A stretch of 46,000 nucleotides of DNA from Ignavibacteria bacterium (GCA_025612245.1 JAAXKQ010000024.1:1-46000), one strand, 5' to 3'; positions 6,529-14,878 are shown, counted from the stretch's first letter. Numbers and translations: made by a program. The notes: generated by a model from the sequence alone, not told the origin.

Positions 6529-8269
6529 TGACGGAAAAGACATCAAAACAACTAAAATCGTGGATAAGGGACCGGCAAAGGACTGCTTTAATGTGGTGCT
6601 CATTGCCGAAGGCTTTAAGGCCGATGAACAAATACTCTTTGAGCAGGACTGCGATACATTCATAAAAGCTTTCAACGGCACAAGTCCCTTCAGCGATTGC
6701 GGTATGGGAATTAACTTTTACCGCATCAATATCAGCTCAACCGACTCCGGCGCAGATGATCCAGCCGACTGTCAGGGTGGCAGCGGCGCGGCTCCAAAGA
6801 CTTACCTGGATGCCACCTTCTGCACCGGCTATCCAAAGATCAGGCGGCTTATCGGTTTCGATACGACGCTGGCTACACAGCTCCTTAACAAGGAAGTGCC
6901 TGAATGGGACCAGGCTCTGGTCATCGTAAACACTTCCATCTACGGAGGAGCCGGAGGTGGTATCGCCATTACCAGTACCACAAGCGGCTGGACATATATT
7001 GCAATTCATGAGATGGGGCACGCCGCCTTCGGACTTGGTGATGAATACGGGTACTGGGGCGGATGCCCGCCGCCGTCTGAACCGGCTTTTGAACACCACC
7101 CGGCAATTGAACCCGTCTACCCAAACTGCACTATTGAGAAACAAAGGGATAAGGTTAAATGGCGCAACCTGATACTTGCCACTACGCCTGTTCCTACAAC
7201 GGTGAACTCCGACTGTACGAAATGTGACACACAGGCCGACCCCATGACTTCCGGAACAATTGGGCTCTACGAAGGGGCTAACTATCACCACTGCGGAGCA
7301 TACCGTCCCGCGTACGACTGCATGATGCGCAACTTCGCGGATTTCTGCAGCGTCTGCTCACAGACCATCCGTAAAAAACTGGCTCCCTACATTCATGAAG
7401 CCGATATTGCCATTACTCCATGGGGCTATGCGCAAACGCCGCCTCAGCAGCCGCTCTGGCAGACCCCGGATATCTGGGGCAGCCCTGTTGTTAACCAGGC
7501 TCAGAACGACCTGTTCGTGCGTGTCCGCAACCTCGGCACTAAGATTTCCCAGCCCTTTAAGGTTAGGGTGTCTTTTGTGCCCTTTACAACGGTGGTCGAC
7601 CTGGCAAATGAAATCCTGATCGATGAGGTTAGCCGCCCGGCGCTTCCTGCTGGCGGCACGGACCTGTTTTCGGTTAACTGGGATCTGACGGCGCCCAAAC
7701 TGCCCGCCAAGTACGCCAACTTCAATCATTTCTGCGTCATAGCACAAATTAATGCTAAGGAATGCAACATAACCAATAACCAGGCGCAGAATAATTTCAT
7801 TAACGTTCCAATCAAACCCGAAGCCGCTCCGCTGCCTCTGCGCTTCGAAATCGCAAATCCATGGAGACGGCGTGCCACGGCCAGGCTGGTCCTAAAAAGC
7901 GACGAGGATCAGCTGATGCTTGAACCATTGAACTTCGAACCTGCAGCTATACCTCTTTCACCGGGCGAAAGGCGTACTGTTGAAGTGGCTTTGCACCCGG
8001 CAAAAAGGAGGAAGGATATAAATGCCATCTTCGAGATTACGCAGCTGCTGCGTGCAGAGGGAACAGAGGATGAACAGACTCTAGGAGGCATCAGCGGATT
8101 AGTTACTTCGAAAGCCGAACACCCGAAGGTTGCCGAACCAAAATGCCCTGTTTGCGGCGGCCACCGCTTTGTTGGTAAACCCCTGGATCAAATTGACGGG
8201 ACAAAAATTTCAGGGGCAATTATTTATTGCGCTTACTGCGGCGAAATTCTTACGGCCAGCCTGAAATAA
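6518..8269 (+). CDS. M64-type (IgA-peptidase family) zinc metallopeptidase with C-terminal zinc ribbon
   Basis: The 583-residue product has the zinc site HEMGHAAFGLGDEY at residues 164-177: His164, Glu165, His168, with Asp175 as likely third ligand. This HExGHxxxxLxDEY pattern is the hallmark of peptidase family M64. The upstream segment NVVLIAEGF and the GGAGGG strand before the zinc helix also fit. Residues about 300-430 look like a CARDB-type beta domain (VVNQAQNDLFVRVRNLGT). The last 45 residues contain CPVC and CAYC pairs, a typical zinc ribbon. Unlike secreted family members, it starts with no signal peptide. ATG 6518 has GAGGAGG 6 bases upstream and overlaps the preceding gene by 11 bases. 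A strong terminator follows at 8325. Family assignment is firm; location and substrate are unknown. Confidence 0.85.
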   Translation: MGSSDGKDIKTTKIVDKGPAKDCFNVVLIAEGFKADEQILFEQDCDTFIKAFNGTSPFSDCGMGINFYRINISSTDSGADDPADCQGGSGAAPKTYLDATFCTGYPKIRRLIGFDTTLATQLLNKEVPEWDQALVIVNTSIYGGAGGGIAITSTTSGWTYIAIHEMGHAAFGLGDEYGYWGGCPPPSEPAFEHHPAIEPVYPNCTIEKQRDKVKWRNLILATTPVPTTVNSDCTKCDTQADPMTSGTIGLYEGANYHHCGAYRPAYDCMMRNFADFCSVCSQTIRKKLAPYIHEADIAITPWGYAQTPPQQPLWQTPDIWGSPVVNQAQNDLFVRVRNLGTKISQPFKVRVSFVPFTTVVDLANEILIDEVSRPALPAGGTDLFSVNWDLTAPKLPAKYANFNHFCVIAQINAKECNITNNQAQNNFINVPIKPEAAPLPLRFEIANPWRRRATARLVLKSDEDQLMLEPLNFEPAAIPLSPGERRTVEVALHPAKRRKDINAIFEITQLLRAEGTEDEQTLGGISGLVTSKAEHPKVAEPKCPVCGGHRFVGKPLDQIDGTKISGAIIYCAYCGEILTASLK

Positions 8270-8324
8270 GAGTTCGTAAAAAGGCTGTAGCCCGAAACTG
8301 CTACTCCAATAGAGGCATATAAAA

Positions 8325-8351
8325 GAGGCTGCTAAACACGCAGCCTCCTTT
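8325..8351 (+). terminator. Terminator after the M64 gene pair
   Basis: Perfect 8-bp stem GAGGCTGC (8325-8332) and GCAGCCTC (8340-8347) with a 7-base loop, followed by CTTTC. The T-run is short, but stem and position, 55 bases after the peptidase stop, fit transcription end of the two-gene unit. Confidence 0.65.
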
Positions 8352-8467
8352 CAAAGCATAAAAGCTCCTCCATCCGGCGCTTGACTATGTAAACCTGGTT
8401 TGTTAAATTATTTCCGGCATTGCTGGTTTATGAAATCTCAATTCTTAATAATATAGGAGAAGTAAAT

Positions 8468-9706
8468 ATGCCATTCAGAATCAAACCGTATTTTCTTTGC
8501 TTAATTATTCTTGTCTCATTTTTTGCCGGGTGCAAAAAGGATACTGATCCGGCTTCCCCCTCGGCAACTAAAATGAATCTTAATTACACGCTTAAGCCCG
8601 ATTCTATTGCTTTAATTGCTGTTAATGACATTCATGTAAGTGCCTCACGGGACGGACTTATCTCTAACTCGTCCTTGTTACCGGACCAGTTTTACGTCCA
8701 ATCCAATACGCAGGTGCACCTTAGTAATGCAGGGTTATGGGTTTCCGCGGTTCAAGATAATGCCCCGCGCGCAAATCTCAATATCGGCGGTTTTAGCAAT
8801 TATACTTCCAAATGGGACGGCAATAACCTGGGTGTCTTTCATATAACACCTGAAATTCTAAAGAATAATATTTCAAACTGGCCCGCTCAATACGGCGCCC
8901 CGGTGGACCAGAACGGAAATCCGGCCATCTATGGCGATGAAATGCTCTTTTCATGCCTGAAGGGAACCGTGAATCCTTCCCAAATGGCCCTTAATAGCCC
9001 AATTGAAAATTTGAGAGTTACACAGTCTGTCTATGCTTATCAAAGGTCCGACCTCAAAAACGTAATTTTTATTAGATATGAACTGAAAAACATGGGCTCG
9101 AAAGACCTCAATGACGTCTTTGCTGGTTTCTATAGCGACGTGGATATCAATACCGACCAGGTGAATAATGCCATTGGATACGATGCCGCAAGCGGAATGA
9201 CATATACTTATTTTAACCCGAAGGACCCGAATTCTTCAAAATTCATAAACTGCGTCAGCGGTAACGTATTCCTTGAGTCTCCAGTTTCCGACAGCAGATT
9301 CCCGTATTCAGTTACTGGTCATAGGATGATTGAAAGGGACTATGGCGCAAAGGACTCACAGTTCGGCGAGCTCCTCGGGAATGCTGTTCAGGCATTAAAT
9401 GTTCTTAAAGCCCTTGGCAATGACGGCAGCAGCATGATTGACCCTGTTACAAATACTCCTACTATTTTTGCCTTCACTGGCAATCCTCTTACGGGTACCG
9501 GATGGCTGGACCAGTCTAGAGACAGCCGTAACATGATAACAACAGGGCCTTTTAACCTGAAAGCCTCTGAAAGCAGAGTCATTACAGTGGCTATGGTTAC
9601 CGCAGGTGAAAAGGAACTTGGGGCAAGCCTTAATAAGCTAAAATCTCAAATTGATCTTATACGAAACGAAAGGTCACTCTGGAGCTTCCCGGTTTCCAAA
9701 CAGTAA
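8468..9706 (+). CDS. Lipoprotein of the Ignavibacteria extracellular-protein type, function unknown
   Basis: The start at 8468 has AGGAG about 9 bases upstream and gives MPFRIKPYFLCLIILVSFFAGCKK, a clean lipoprotein signal with the lipid Cys in FAGCKK; an upstream in-frame ATG at 8420 would bury this signal. The 412-residue product is mostly beta-like, with VTQSVYAYQRSDLKNVIFIR and ELKNMGSKDLNDVFAGFYSD. That pattern (a statement that an organism-typical 'ordinary' fold carries a YxLxNxGxxxLxDVYxGxxxDxD motif) recurs in large secreted proteins of this group, often with T9SS tails; here no T9SS tail is present, since the protein ends WSFPVSKQ. The gene stands alone between two terminator-like hairpins. 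Likely a surface or periplasmic lipoprotein; no catalytic motif is seen. Confidence 0.75.
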   Translation: MPFRIKPYFLCLIILVSFFAGCKKDTDPASPSATKMNLNYTLKPDSIALIAVNDIHVSASRDGLISNSSLLPDQFYVQSNTQVHLSNAGLWVSAVQDNAPRANLNIGGFSNYTSKWDGNNLGVFHITPEILKNNISNWPAQYGAPVDQNGNPAIYGDEMLFSCLKGTVNPSQMALNSPIENLRVTQSVYAYQRSDLKNVIFIRYELKNMGSKDLNDVFAGFYSDVDINTDQVNNAIGYDAASGMTYTYFNPKDPNSSKFINCVSGNVFLESPVSDSRFPYSVTGHRMIERDYGAKDSQFGELLGNAVQALNVLKALGNDGSSMIDPVTNTPTIFAFTGNPLTGTGWLDQSRDSRNMITTGPFNLKASESRVITVAMVTAGEKELGASLNKLKSQIDLIRNERSLWSFPVSKQ

Positions 9707-9911
9707 TTCCTCATGCCGCCGGTCCGCTTCGGCTACTTTGCCGGAGGATAAGACTACTGCCCGGGAAGAATTTTGAAAGGGCAGTGTAAATCCACGGCTT
9801 GTAACCGGGTCAAAGGACCGGCACTTTCGTCCTGTTATCGACGGCACTGCCTGTAAAATGAGTTAAAAACAAAAGTCGCTGCTATTATCAGGCGGTAAAA
9901 TTGCCCGGAGG

Positions 9912-9929
9912 CGGTATAAACCGTTTTTT
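9912..9929 (+). terminator. Weak terminator-like hairpin after the lipoprotein gene
   Basis: Stem CGGT (9912-9915) and ACCG (9920-9923) with loop ATAA, followed by six T. It lies where two convergent genes meet, about 205 bases after the plus-strand gene. The stem is short, hence the moderate confidence. A 7-bp hairpin ACTGCCC/GGGCAGT lies about 130 bases upstream. Confidence 0.4.
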
Positions 9930-10599
9930 ATTGCGGCTTGTCAAAAATGCTGTCAGGGAATTTTTGATTAAGGTCAATGTTCCTCATTTGTAAAAATGTC
10001 CTTTTACATAGATTGTCATAATTCCAGGCTCTTTTATACTGAACAGGCAGTAAATAATTATGCCATACCCATTCCTGAAATCCGCTTTTGTCTTCAAAAA
10101 CATCGCACAGTATGCTCCCCATATTTTCTTTCCCTACGTATTGCAGAGGCTCCTCAAGCTGGCTTCCTAGAATCTGCCGGATTTCATGGTTATATGCATT
10201 TTTAATATATTCTATGTCCGTATTTATGTTGGCCGCTTTTCCGCTCGTGCTTTCCCAGGATAGTTTTTTACCGATGTCATACACGGTAATATTCCGGCCT
10301 GAATTTCCCGCAACATACTGTATTTTCTTCAGGCGGCTTTGATCGATGTAGTATTCAGTTTTCGCTACGGAGGCATTTTCGGTATGGCCATTTACTATAG
10401 AAGAATCACATATTATGCAGTGGATTGAGGCTATTCCCTGTAGCCGCATTATTTTATTTGCTGGCAATGTATTCTCCGGAGCCGGTTCGGGCTCCCAGGG
10501 ATAGTTATAAGGCTGGCTGGGGGAGAGCTTACAGGAATGGGCAGAAACCATAATGCAAATAGTACACAAAAAGACAGCTGCTTTGGTAAAGTTTTTCAT
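9928..10599 (-). CDS. Lipoprotein, possibly LolA/DUF4412-like fold
   Basis: The 223-residue product has a signal with lipobox SAHSCK (Cys23) followed by a Pro-rich linker. The remainder alternates strands such as KTEYYIDQSRLKKI, NITVYDIGKKLSWE and GSILCDVFEDKSGFQEWVW, and ends with IDLNQKFPDSIFDKP. This order (reporter strands, a conversion phrase with Cys-Asp-Val-Phe, then 'W...LP...', then '..FPDSIFDKP') resembles LolA-like or DUF4412-like proteins of Bacteroidota, which have an open beta-barrel that holds lipids or other hydrophobic ligands. That is a similarity by eye, not a firm assignment. It stands alone; the convergent gene on the left is another lipoprotein. Confidence 0.65.
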   Translation of the reverse strand: MKNFTKAAVFLCTICIMVSAHSCKLSPSQPYNYPWEPEPAPENTLPANKIMRLQGIASIHCIICDSSIVNGHTENASVAKTEYYIDQSRLKKIQYVAGNSGRNITVYDIGKKLSWESTSGKAANINTDIEYIKNAYNHEIRQILGSQLEEPLQYVGKENMGSILCDVFEDKSGFQEWVWHNYLLPVQYKRAWNYDNLCKRTFLQMRNIDLNQKFPDSIFDKPQ

Positions 10600-10990
10600 T
10601 TGCAGTCCACTTGGGTATAAATGATAATTTAAATTTAGAAAAACTCAGCCGGTTTGCAAAGAAATAATTGCGGCTTCTTAATAATTGAGCCTGGAAAATA
10701 TTAACTGGAAAATATCCTGCAACTTTCCTAAACAGTGACCTCTAAGGTCCCTGAGGCACGGGAAATGAAAGATTTCCCAAAGGACGTGCAAATTGAAACG
10801 GTTGATGATTCGCTCAGAGGGTTCGGATTTCCCTTAGGCCGGCGCAAATTTACAAAAGAAATAAAAAATGCCAAATTGTGTAATTGGGAACGGATTCATG
10901 CAATCCTTACGTTATAAATTTTTTTTGCACATTTTTGCAAATCTTTTTGAACTTTCTTAAGTTTTGAGGAATTTTTTTGGAAATATATTA
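10600..10990. other. Intergenic region of about 390 bases
   Basis: It separates divergent genes, so it should contain promoters for the minus-strand lipoprotein and the plus-strand DUF805 gene. A 60-codon open frame starting at 10735 has no ribosome binding site or recognisable product. A 7-bp hairpin GGGAAAT (10760-10766) and ATTTCCC (10772-10778) with a 5-base loop lies inside it. The last 80 bases are very AT-rich. Confidence 0.45.
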
Positions 10991-11233
10991 ATGAAAAACC
11001 CTTTTAGCTTCAAAGGAAGTATCGACAGGACTAAATATTTTTATACCTGTATCATTGCATATACAATAGTAATTGTCTCCGTTATATTAATTATTGCGCC
11101 TTTATTCAACAGCTGCTCCGTGCTTAAAGCGGCAATGTACGTCTTTATTGTTGCTTCACAATGGGCTGTTATTGCCGCTTCAGTAAGAAGACTTCATGGC
11201 TGGGGACAAGCTGGCCCAAAAGAACAAGTCTGA
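10991..11233 (+). CDS. Short DUF805-family inner-membrane protein
   Basis: The product begins MKNPFSFKGSIDRTKY, close to the classic DUF805 opening (NPFSFKGRISRxEY), has two hydrophobic membrane segments (about residues 20-40 and 45-67), and ends RRLHGWGQAGPKEQV, matching the family's RRLHDxGKSG motif. It is only about 80 residues; most members run on to 110-130 with a further membrane helix after this motif. So it is either a natural short form or C-terminally truncated. I chose ATG 10991 because it starts at the domain boundary; the ribosome binding site is weak. A good terminator follows immediately, which argues for a complete transcription unit. Confidence 0.7.
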   Translation: MKNPFSFKGSIDRTKYFYTCIIAYTIVIVSVILIIAPLFNSCSVLKAAMYVFIVASQWAVIAASVRRLHGWGQAGPKEQV

Positions 11234-11257
11234 GGCTCTGGAGGCTGGCTCCACCAT

Positions 11258-11280
11258 AAAAAAGGGATTTTCCCTTTTTT
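11258..11280 (+). terminator. Terminator after the DUF805 gene
   Basis: Perfect 10-bp inverted repeat AAAAAAGGGA (11258-11267) and TCCCTTTTTT (11271-11280) with a 3-base loop, ending in six T. The A-run on the other side makes it able to act in both directions. Confidence 0.8.
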
Positions 11281-11369
11281 AGAAGAATGCGACAGAAATT
11301 TTTACTATTTTGCAATTAAGAGAATTTTAACTAATTTATTTCATTATCAACATTTCAATAAGGAGATTT

Positions 11370-11468
11370 ATGCGTAAGCAGGATTATGTAGCCTTAGTTA
11401 ATTCAGAGCTTGTGATGTTACGGGATATTGCGGTTCCTACGGTATCCGGGGGTGCAGAAGTTTACTAA
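11370..11468 (+). CDS. Possible 32-residue peptide gene
   Basis: ATG 11370 is preceded by AAGGAG with a spacing of about 5 bases, one of the best ribosome binding sites in this part of the window. The product, 32 residues, begins MRKQDYVALVNSELVMLRD, which could form a short helix, and ends PTVSGGAEVY. There is no membrane segment and no family I recognise. About 400 bases of unassigned sequence follow. It could be a small regulatory peptide, a leader of a modified peptide, or the intact start of a decayed gene. The ribosome binding site is the only real support. Confidence 0.35.
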   Translation: MRKQDYVALVNSELVMLRDIAVPTVSGGAEVY

Positions 11469-11899
11469 AAGCGCACTGAACGCTCGCTTTGTGCGGCGGT
11501 TTAGTCAGCGTATCGGTCCTGACGAAAAAAAAAGGAAAACAGCCTTTGTTAATGCCTGACTGAAATTTCAGCCGGACTATCCAATTTTTTCAGGATGCAC
11601 TTTACTTTTCACCTTTACTTCTGCTTATTTTTCAGGCCCCTTTAAGGAAACTAATGCTGAACGGGTATTAGACCTGCTGTGCAGTTATTTCCTTATGCCT
11701 TCAGAATTCCGGTATTTCCAGAGCGGAGAACCCATGGCTCCCGGCTGCCTGTTCCGTTGTTATCCAAAATAATAACTATGGAATAAGTTACTCATATCCC
11801 GGCATCACCTCACTTTACAATTCCAGGCGTAATGTATCTTACAGCCAGGAAATACCATTAAAGAATTAACAAATTCACTACAATTTTGAAGGTTAAAAA
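11469..11899. other. Region of about 430 bases without a convincing gene
   Basis: A stretch open for 70 codons (11560-11772), with a protein-like composition but no start codon near its beginning, may be the remains of a gene. GTTAAAAA with an upstream AAGG precedes rsgA at 11900. Nothing else is recognisable. Confidence 0.4.
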
Positions 11900-12967
11900 A
11901 TGCAGGATTTATATAAACTCGGTTTTAATGAATTTTTCAGCAGCGGGCTCGATATGGATAGTTACAATGGCTTCAAACCTGCGCGCGTAACTTCCGTAAA
12001 TAAAAACAGTTACACCGTCTCCAACGGCAGTAAAGAAGCTTTTGCCGAAGTAACGGGAAAGTTTCTCTATAACTCCGATTCTTCAGCCGGTATGCCCGCA
12101 ACGGGCGACTGGGTACTGGCGCAGTTTTTTGACGACGACTCCTTTGCCGTTATTCATGAAATATTTCCCCGTAAGTCGCTTCTGAAAAGAAAAACCGCAG
12201 GGAAAAAAGTAGAATACCAGATAATTGCGGCAAATATAGATACAGCCGTTATCGTGCAGGCCCTGGACGAAAATTACAACCTCCGCAGGCTCGAGCGCTA
12301 CCTGGTAATGGCCAACGAATGCAGGATAAAACCTGCCGTACTTCTCAGCAAAAGCGACCTGGCCTCGCCCGAAGAGGTTAAACTGAAGGAAACGGATATC
12401 AGGAAAATTGTGCCCGGTATTAAAATTGCTTCTTTCAGCAACAATATTTCCGGGGATGTTGAAAGGATCAGTTCATTTTTTGAGCCCGGCAAGACGTACT
12501 GTCTGCTTGGTTCATCGGGAGTGGGGAAGACTTCTCTTCTTAACAACCTCCTTAATCAGGACCTGTTCAAAACCGGTGAGATCCGGGAGAAGGATGGCAG
12601 GGGAAAGCATACTACAACCAGGCGCGAACTGATCATTCTGGATAACGGAGCCGTTATTATAGATAACCCCGGAATGCGCGAACTGGGTATTATTTCGGCT
12701 GAGACCGGCCTGGATGAAACTTTTGGCGAAATTTCCGCTCTTGCCGGGAACTGCCGCTTTAATAACTGCACTCATACGGTTGAAAAAGGCTGTGCGGTGC
12801 TGCAGGCCATTCAGGAAGGGACCCTTTCGAAAGAGAGATACCATAATTACATGAAAATGCAGAAGGAAACCGAATTTAATGAAATGTCCTACACGGAAAG
12901 ACGCCAGAAGGATAAAAAGTTCGGTAAATACGTCCACTGGTACCTGAAGCATAATCAAAAAAAATAA
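11900..12967 (+). CDS. rsgA: Ribosome small-subunit maturation GTPase RsgA
   Basis: RsgA (YjeQ) is a circularly permuted GTPase that helps late 30S subunit maturation in the cytoplasm. The 355-residue product shows an N-terminal OB-fold region (about 25-95), then the permuted motif order G4 LLSKSD (148-153), G1 GSSGVGKT (204-211) and G3 DNPG (255-258). The C-terminal zinc module follows, with Cys285, Cys290, His292 and Cys298 (CRFNNCTHTVEKGC). Length and order are normal. G4 is SKSD rather than NKxD, a mild variation. AAGG lies 10 bases before ATG 11900. The gene stands alone; a hairpin follows at 12996. Assignment is firm. Confidence 0.95.
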   Translation: MQDLYKLGFNEFFSSGLDMDSYNGFKPARVTSVNKNSYTVSNGSKEAFAEVTGKFLYNSDSSAGMPATGDWVLAQFFDDDSFAVIHEIFPRKSLLKRKTAGKKVEYQIIAANIDTAVIVQALDENYNLRRLERYLVMANECRIKPAVLLSKSDLASPEEVKLKETDIRKIVPGIKIASFSNNISGDVERISSFFEPGKTYCLLGSSGVGKTSLLNNLLNQDLFKTGEIREKDGRGKHTTTRRELIILDNGAVIIDNPGMRELGIISAETGLDETFGEISALAGNCRFNNCTHTVEKGCAVLQAIQEGTLSKERYHNYMKMQKETEFNEMSYTERRQKDKKFGKYVHWYLKHNQKK

Positions 12968-12995
12968 ACTTCTCCCCAGAGAGGAGCCTGGGCGC

Positions 12996-13028
12996 GGGGA
13001 AGCATCGGCAAAAAGAAGATGTTTCCCC
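12996..13028. repeat. Inverted repeat after rsgA
   Basis: GGGGAAGCATC (12996-13006) and GATGTTTCCCC (13018-13028) pair at 10 of 11 positions around an 11-base loop. There is no T-run, so it is not a classical terminator, though it may slow or protect rsgA mRNA ends. A related GGGGAA/TTCCCC palindrome follows purD. Confidence 0.45.
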
Positions 13029-13138
13029 GGCACTCCGGGCTAACGGTGAAAAAAGGGGGGTAAATTACTTACATAGTCTTTAAGCGGAAAATTTCTATAT
13101 ATAAGAGTTCACATTCTGTGCAAAAAGAAAGTGAGGAG

Positions 13139-13819
13139 ATGAAATTGAAGGTCTCAATTCTTATTATTGTTCTATCAGCCGTTGTATTCCAAAACGGCTG
13201 CATGAGAAAAAACTCCAATCAAAAAGAAAGCAGGGTAGTAATGAATTCTCAGAATGAACGTGAAAGCGGAAATAAATACGAGGTTGCTACTTTCGGCGAA
13301 GGCTGCTTCTGGTGCACCGAAGCCGTGTTCCAGAGGCTCAATGGCGTCATAAAAGTCGAAAGCGGTTATTCCGGAGGCATAGTCAAAGATCCAACTTACC
13401 GCGAGGTATGCTCCGGGCAGACCGGGCACGCTGAGGTAAGCCGCATAACGTACGATCCGGATAAAATCTCCTACGTGGAGCTCCTGGAGGTTTTCTGGAA
13501 AACGCACGACCCAACCACATTAAACCGCCAGGGGGCAGACGTGGGCACGCAGTACAGGTCCGTTATCTTTTACCATAACGACGAGCAGAAACGCCTTGCA
13601 CTGGAATATAAAAGAAAGCTTGAGGAAGAAAAAATCTGGGATGACCCTATTGTCACGGAAATAAGTCCCGCAAGGGAGTTCTATATGGCTGAAGAGTATC
13701 ATCAGAACTACTACAACAATAACACGGCCCAGCCTTACTGCACTTTTGTAATTACGCCCAAGCTTGAGAAGTTCAGGAAGGTATTTTCCGGAAAAATAAG
13801 GAAAGTAGCAGAGCCTTAA
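13139..13819 (+). CDS. msrA: Peptide methionine sulfoxide reductase MsrA, exported lipoprotein form
   Basis: MsrA reduces the S-form of methionine sulfoxide in proteins. The catalytic motif GEGCFWCTEA places the nucleophilic Cys at residue 56, and the family elements GYSGG, GHAEV, FWKTHDPT, GTQYRS and QPYCTFVI follow in normal order. The N-terminus is a signal peptide with lipobox QNGC (Cys21), so the enzyme should be anchored outside the cytoplasm, where it would repair oxidised envelope proteins. Start choice is uncertain: GTGAGGAG directly abuts ATG 13139. TTG 13145 would have better spacing, and GTG 13118 gives a longer form with an acidic stretch before the signal. No MsrB domain is fused. 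Confidence 0.92.
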   Translation: MKLKVSILIIVLSAVVFQNGCMRKNSNQKESRVVMNSQNERESGNKYEVATFGEGCFWCTEAVFQRLNGVIKVESGYSGGIVKDPTYREVCSGQTGHAEVSRITYDPDKISYVELLEVFWKTHDPTTLNRQGADVGTQYRSVIFYHNDEQKRLALEYKRKLEEEKIWDDPIVTEISPAREFYMAEEYHQNYYNNNTAQPYCTFVITPKLEKFRKVFSGKIRKVAEP

Positions 13820-13841
13820 AAAGCTCCTGCCTTAAGGCTTT

Positions 13842-14207
13842 TCAGGTCTCGTGTTTTTCCATCAGGGGCTGGACCTCCCCGGTTTCTTCAATAATTACGG
13901 GGTAACCTTCCAGCTTCTGCGGTATCTTTTTCTTGTGAAGTGCTGTTTTCTTCGAAACCAGCACTGTAATGCACTCACGTCCGTCTTCCAGCTCGCCAAT
14001 ATAAACCCCGTTTACATCCGGAATTGCCATCAGTTCATCCGTGTGTGCATTCATAACCTCTTCAATAGAACGCTTGTGTTGCGTCCTTAGCGTATCCATT
14101 ACGGGTATACTGCGCCTGTGTTCACTTTTGCACCCGGTGTACAAGGCTGAAAACGTATATGTAAAAATAAAAATTACGGATAAAAAATTTAGCTTCATTA
14201 CTTTCAT
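13842..14207 (-). CDS. Small lipoprotein of unknown function
   Basis: The 121-residue product has a signal peptide with lipobox LYTGCK (Cys26). The mature part contains a compact pattern: AHTDELMAIPDVNGVYIGELEDGRECITVLV and later KIPQKLEGYPVIIEETGEV. This resembles a small alpha/beta module found as a stand-alone protein or in front of trypsin-like proteases in many bacteria (GVxGVGIG, IxVxV, IPxxLEGxPVxVxETG). I know no assigned activity. It is convergent with msrA, with only 22 bases between stops, and stands upstream of nothing else on its strand. Gene reality is well supported by signal and domain. Confidence 0.75.
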   Translation of the reverse strand: MKVMKLNFLSVIFIFTYTFSALYTGCKSEHRRSIPVMDTLRTQHKRSIEEVMNAHTDELMAIPDVNGVYIGELEDGRECITVLVSKKTALHKKKIPQKLEGYPVIIEETGEVQPLMEKHET

Positions 14208-14301
14208 TTCATGGTTAAATTAAGGATGTGCTTCAAATCACAATATGCAGATTATGCTATTAAAGCAATACCGAATTTTTAACATGAAATGACTTGCTCT
14301 T

Positions 14302-14323
14302 AAAACCTCCCGCAAATGGGAGG
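14302..14323 (-). terminator. Terminator for the minus-strand membrane-protein gene
   Basis: Read on the minus strand: stem CCTCCC and GGGAGG (14306-14311 with 14318-14323) with a 6-base loop, followed by TTTT. It lies 8 bases after the stop of the gene at 14332. Confidence 0.65.
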
Positions 14324-14331
14324 GCGCATAT

Positions 14332-14757
14332 TTACCTGGGACTGATGTTCTTTTTAACCCTTCCGCCCATAATGAGCAGAACGGAGCCGGATATGAGTAG
14401 TAGCCATCCCCAGCTCAGACTTATGGGGTCGTAACCGGCCCAGCTGTTCAGGCTCGATTGAATGAAGAAGATGGAAATGAAAATTATTATGCTGATAAAA
14501 AGCGTCAGTATGCCGCTAAAAAGCAGTCCGGCGTACTTTTTCCTAATTACGAAATAAAAGGACAAAAGTGCCAGGACGGCAAAAGAGACTACCAGGAACG
14601 CAATGTCCAGCCAGTTCCAGAGCCCGTTATCCAGGTGCAGGTTGTGCCAGACGGGGAAAAAAGTGATTATTCCGCCCTTCAGGGCGGCCACCGGCAAAAA
14701 TCCCGCAATTATCAAAATTGCCGAACCAGTTAAGGCCTCAATCTGATTTTTGTTCAT
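14332..14757 (-). CDS. Four-helix inner-membrane protein, unknown function
   Basis: The 141-residue product contains four clear hydrophobic segments (about residues 9-28, 50-70, 77-98 and 116-133) joined by short loops and ends with a basic tail KKNISPR. The first loop holds FFPVWHNLHLDNGLWNW, probably outside. I recognise no family and no catalytic residues. The start has no strong ribosome binding site, but GGGAGGGG lies about 4-11 bases before the ATG on the minus strand. The gene has its own terminator and is separated from purC by a divergent promoter region. Confidence 0.6.
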   Translation of the reverse strand: MNKNQIEALTGSAILIIAGFLPVAALKGGIITFFPVWHNLHLDNGLWNWLDIAFLVVSFAVLALLSFYFVIRKKYAGLLFSGILTLFISIIIFISIFFIQSSLNSWAGYDPISLSWGWLLLISGSVLLIMGGRVKKNISPR

Positions 14758-14878
14758 AGCCCCTCCCGCTTTTGTTATTTCGTTTATTTCGGTATTTTTA
14801 AATAATCTAATTCTTTTTCAATAAAAGAACAATTACATTATAAACAGTACAACAACTCCAAAATTAAATTCTTTAAGG

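Noticed and set aside
10735-10917. 60-codon open frame before the DUF805 gene
   Set aside because: It contains a hairpin, lacks a ribosome binding site and has no recognisable product.
11560-11772. 70 codons open with protein-like composition
   Set aside because: No start codon near the beginning and no family match; at most a gene remnant, so mentioned only in the region description.
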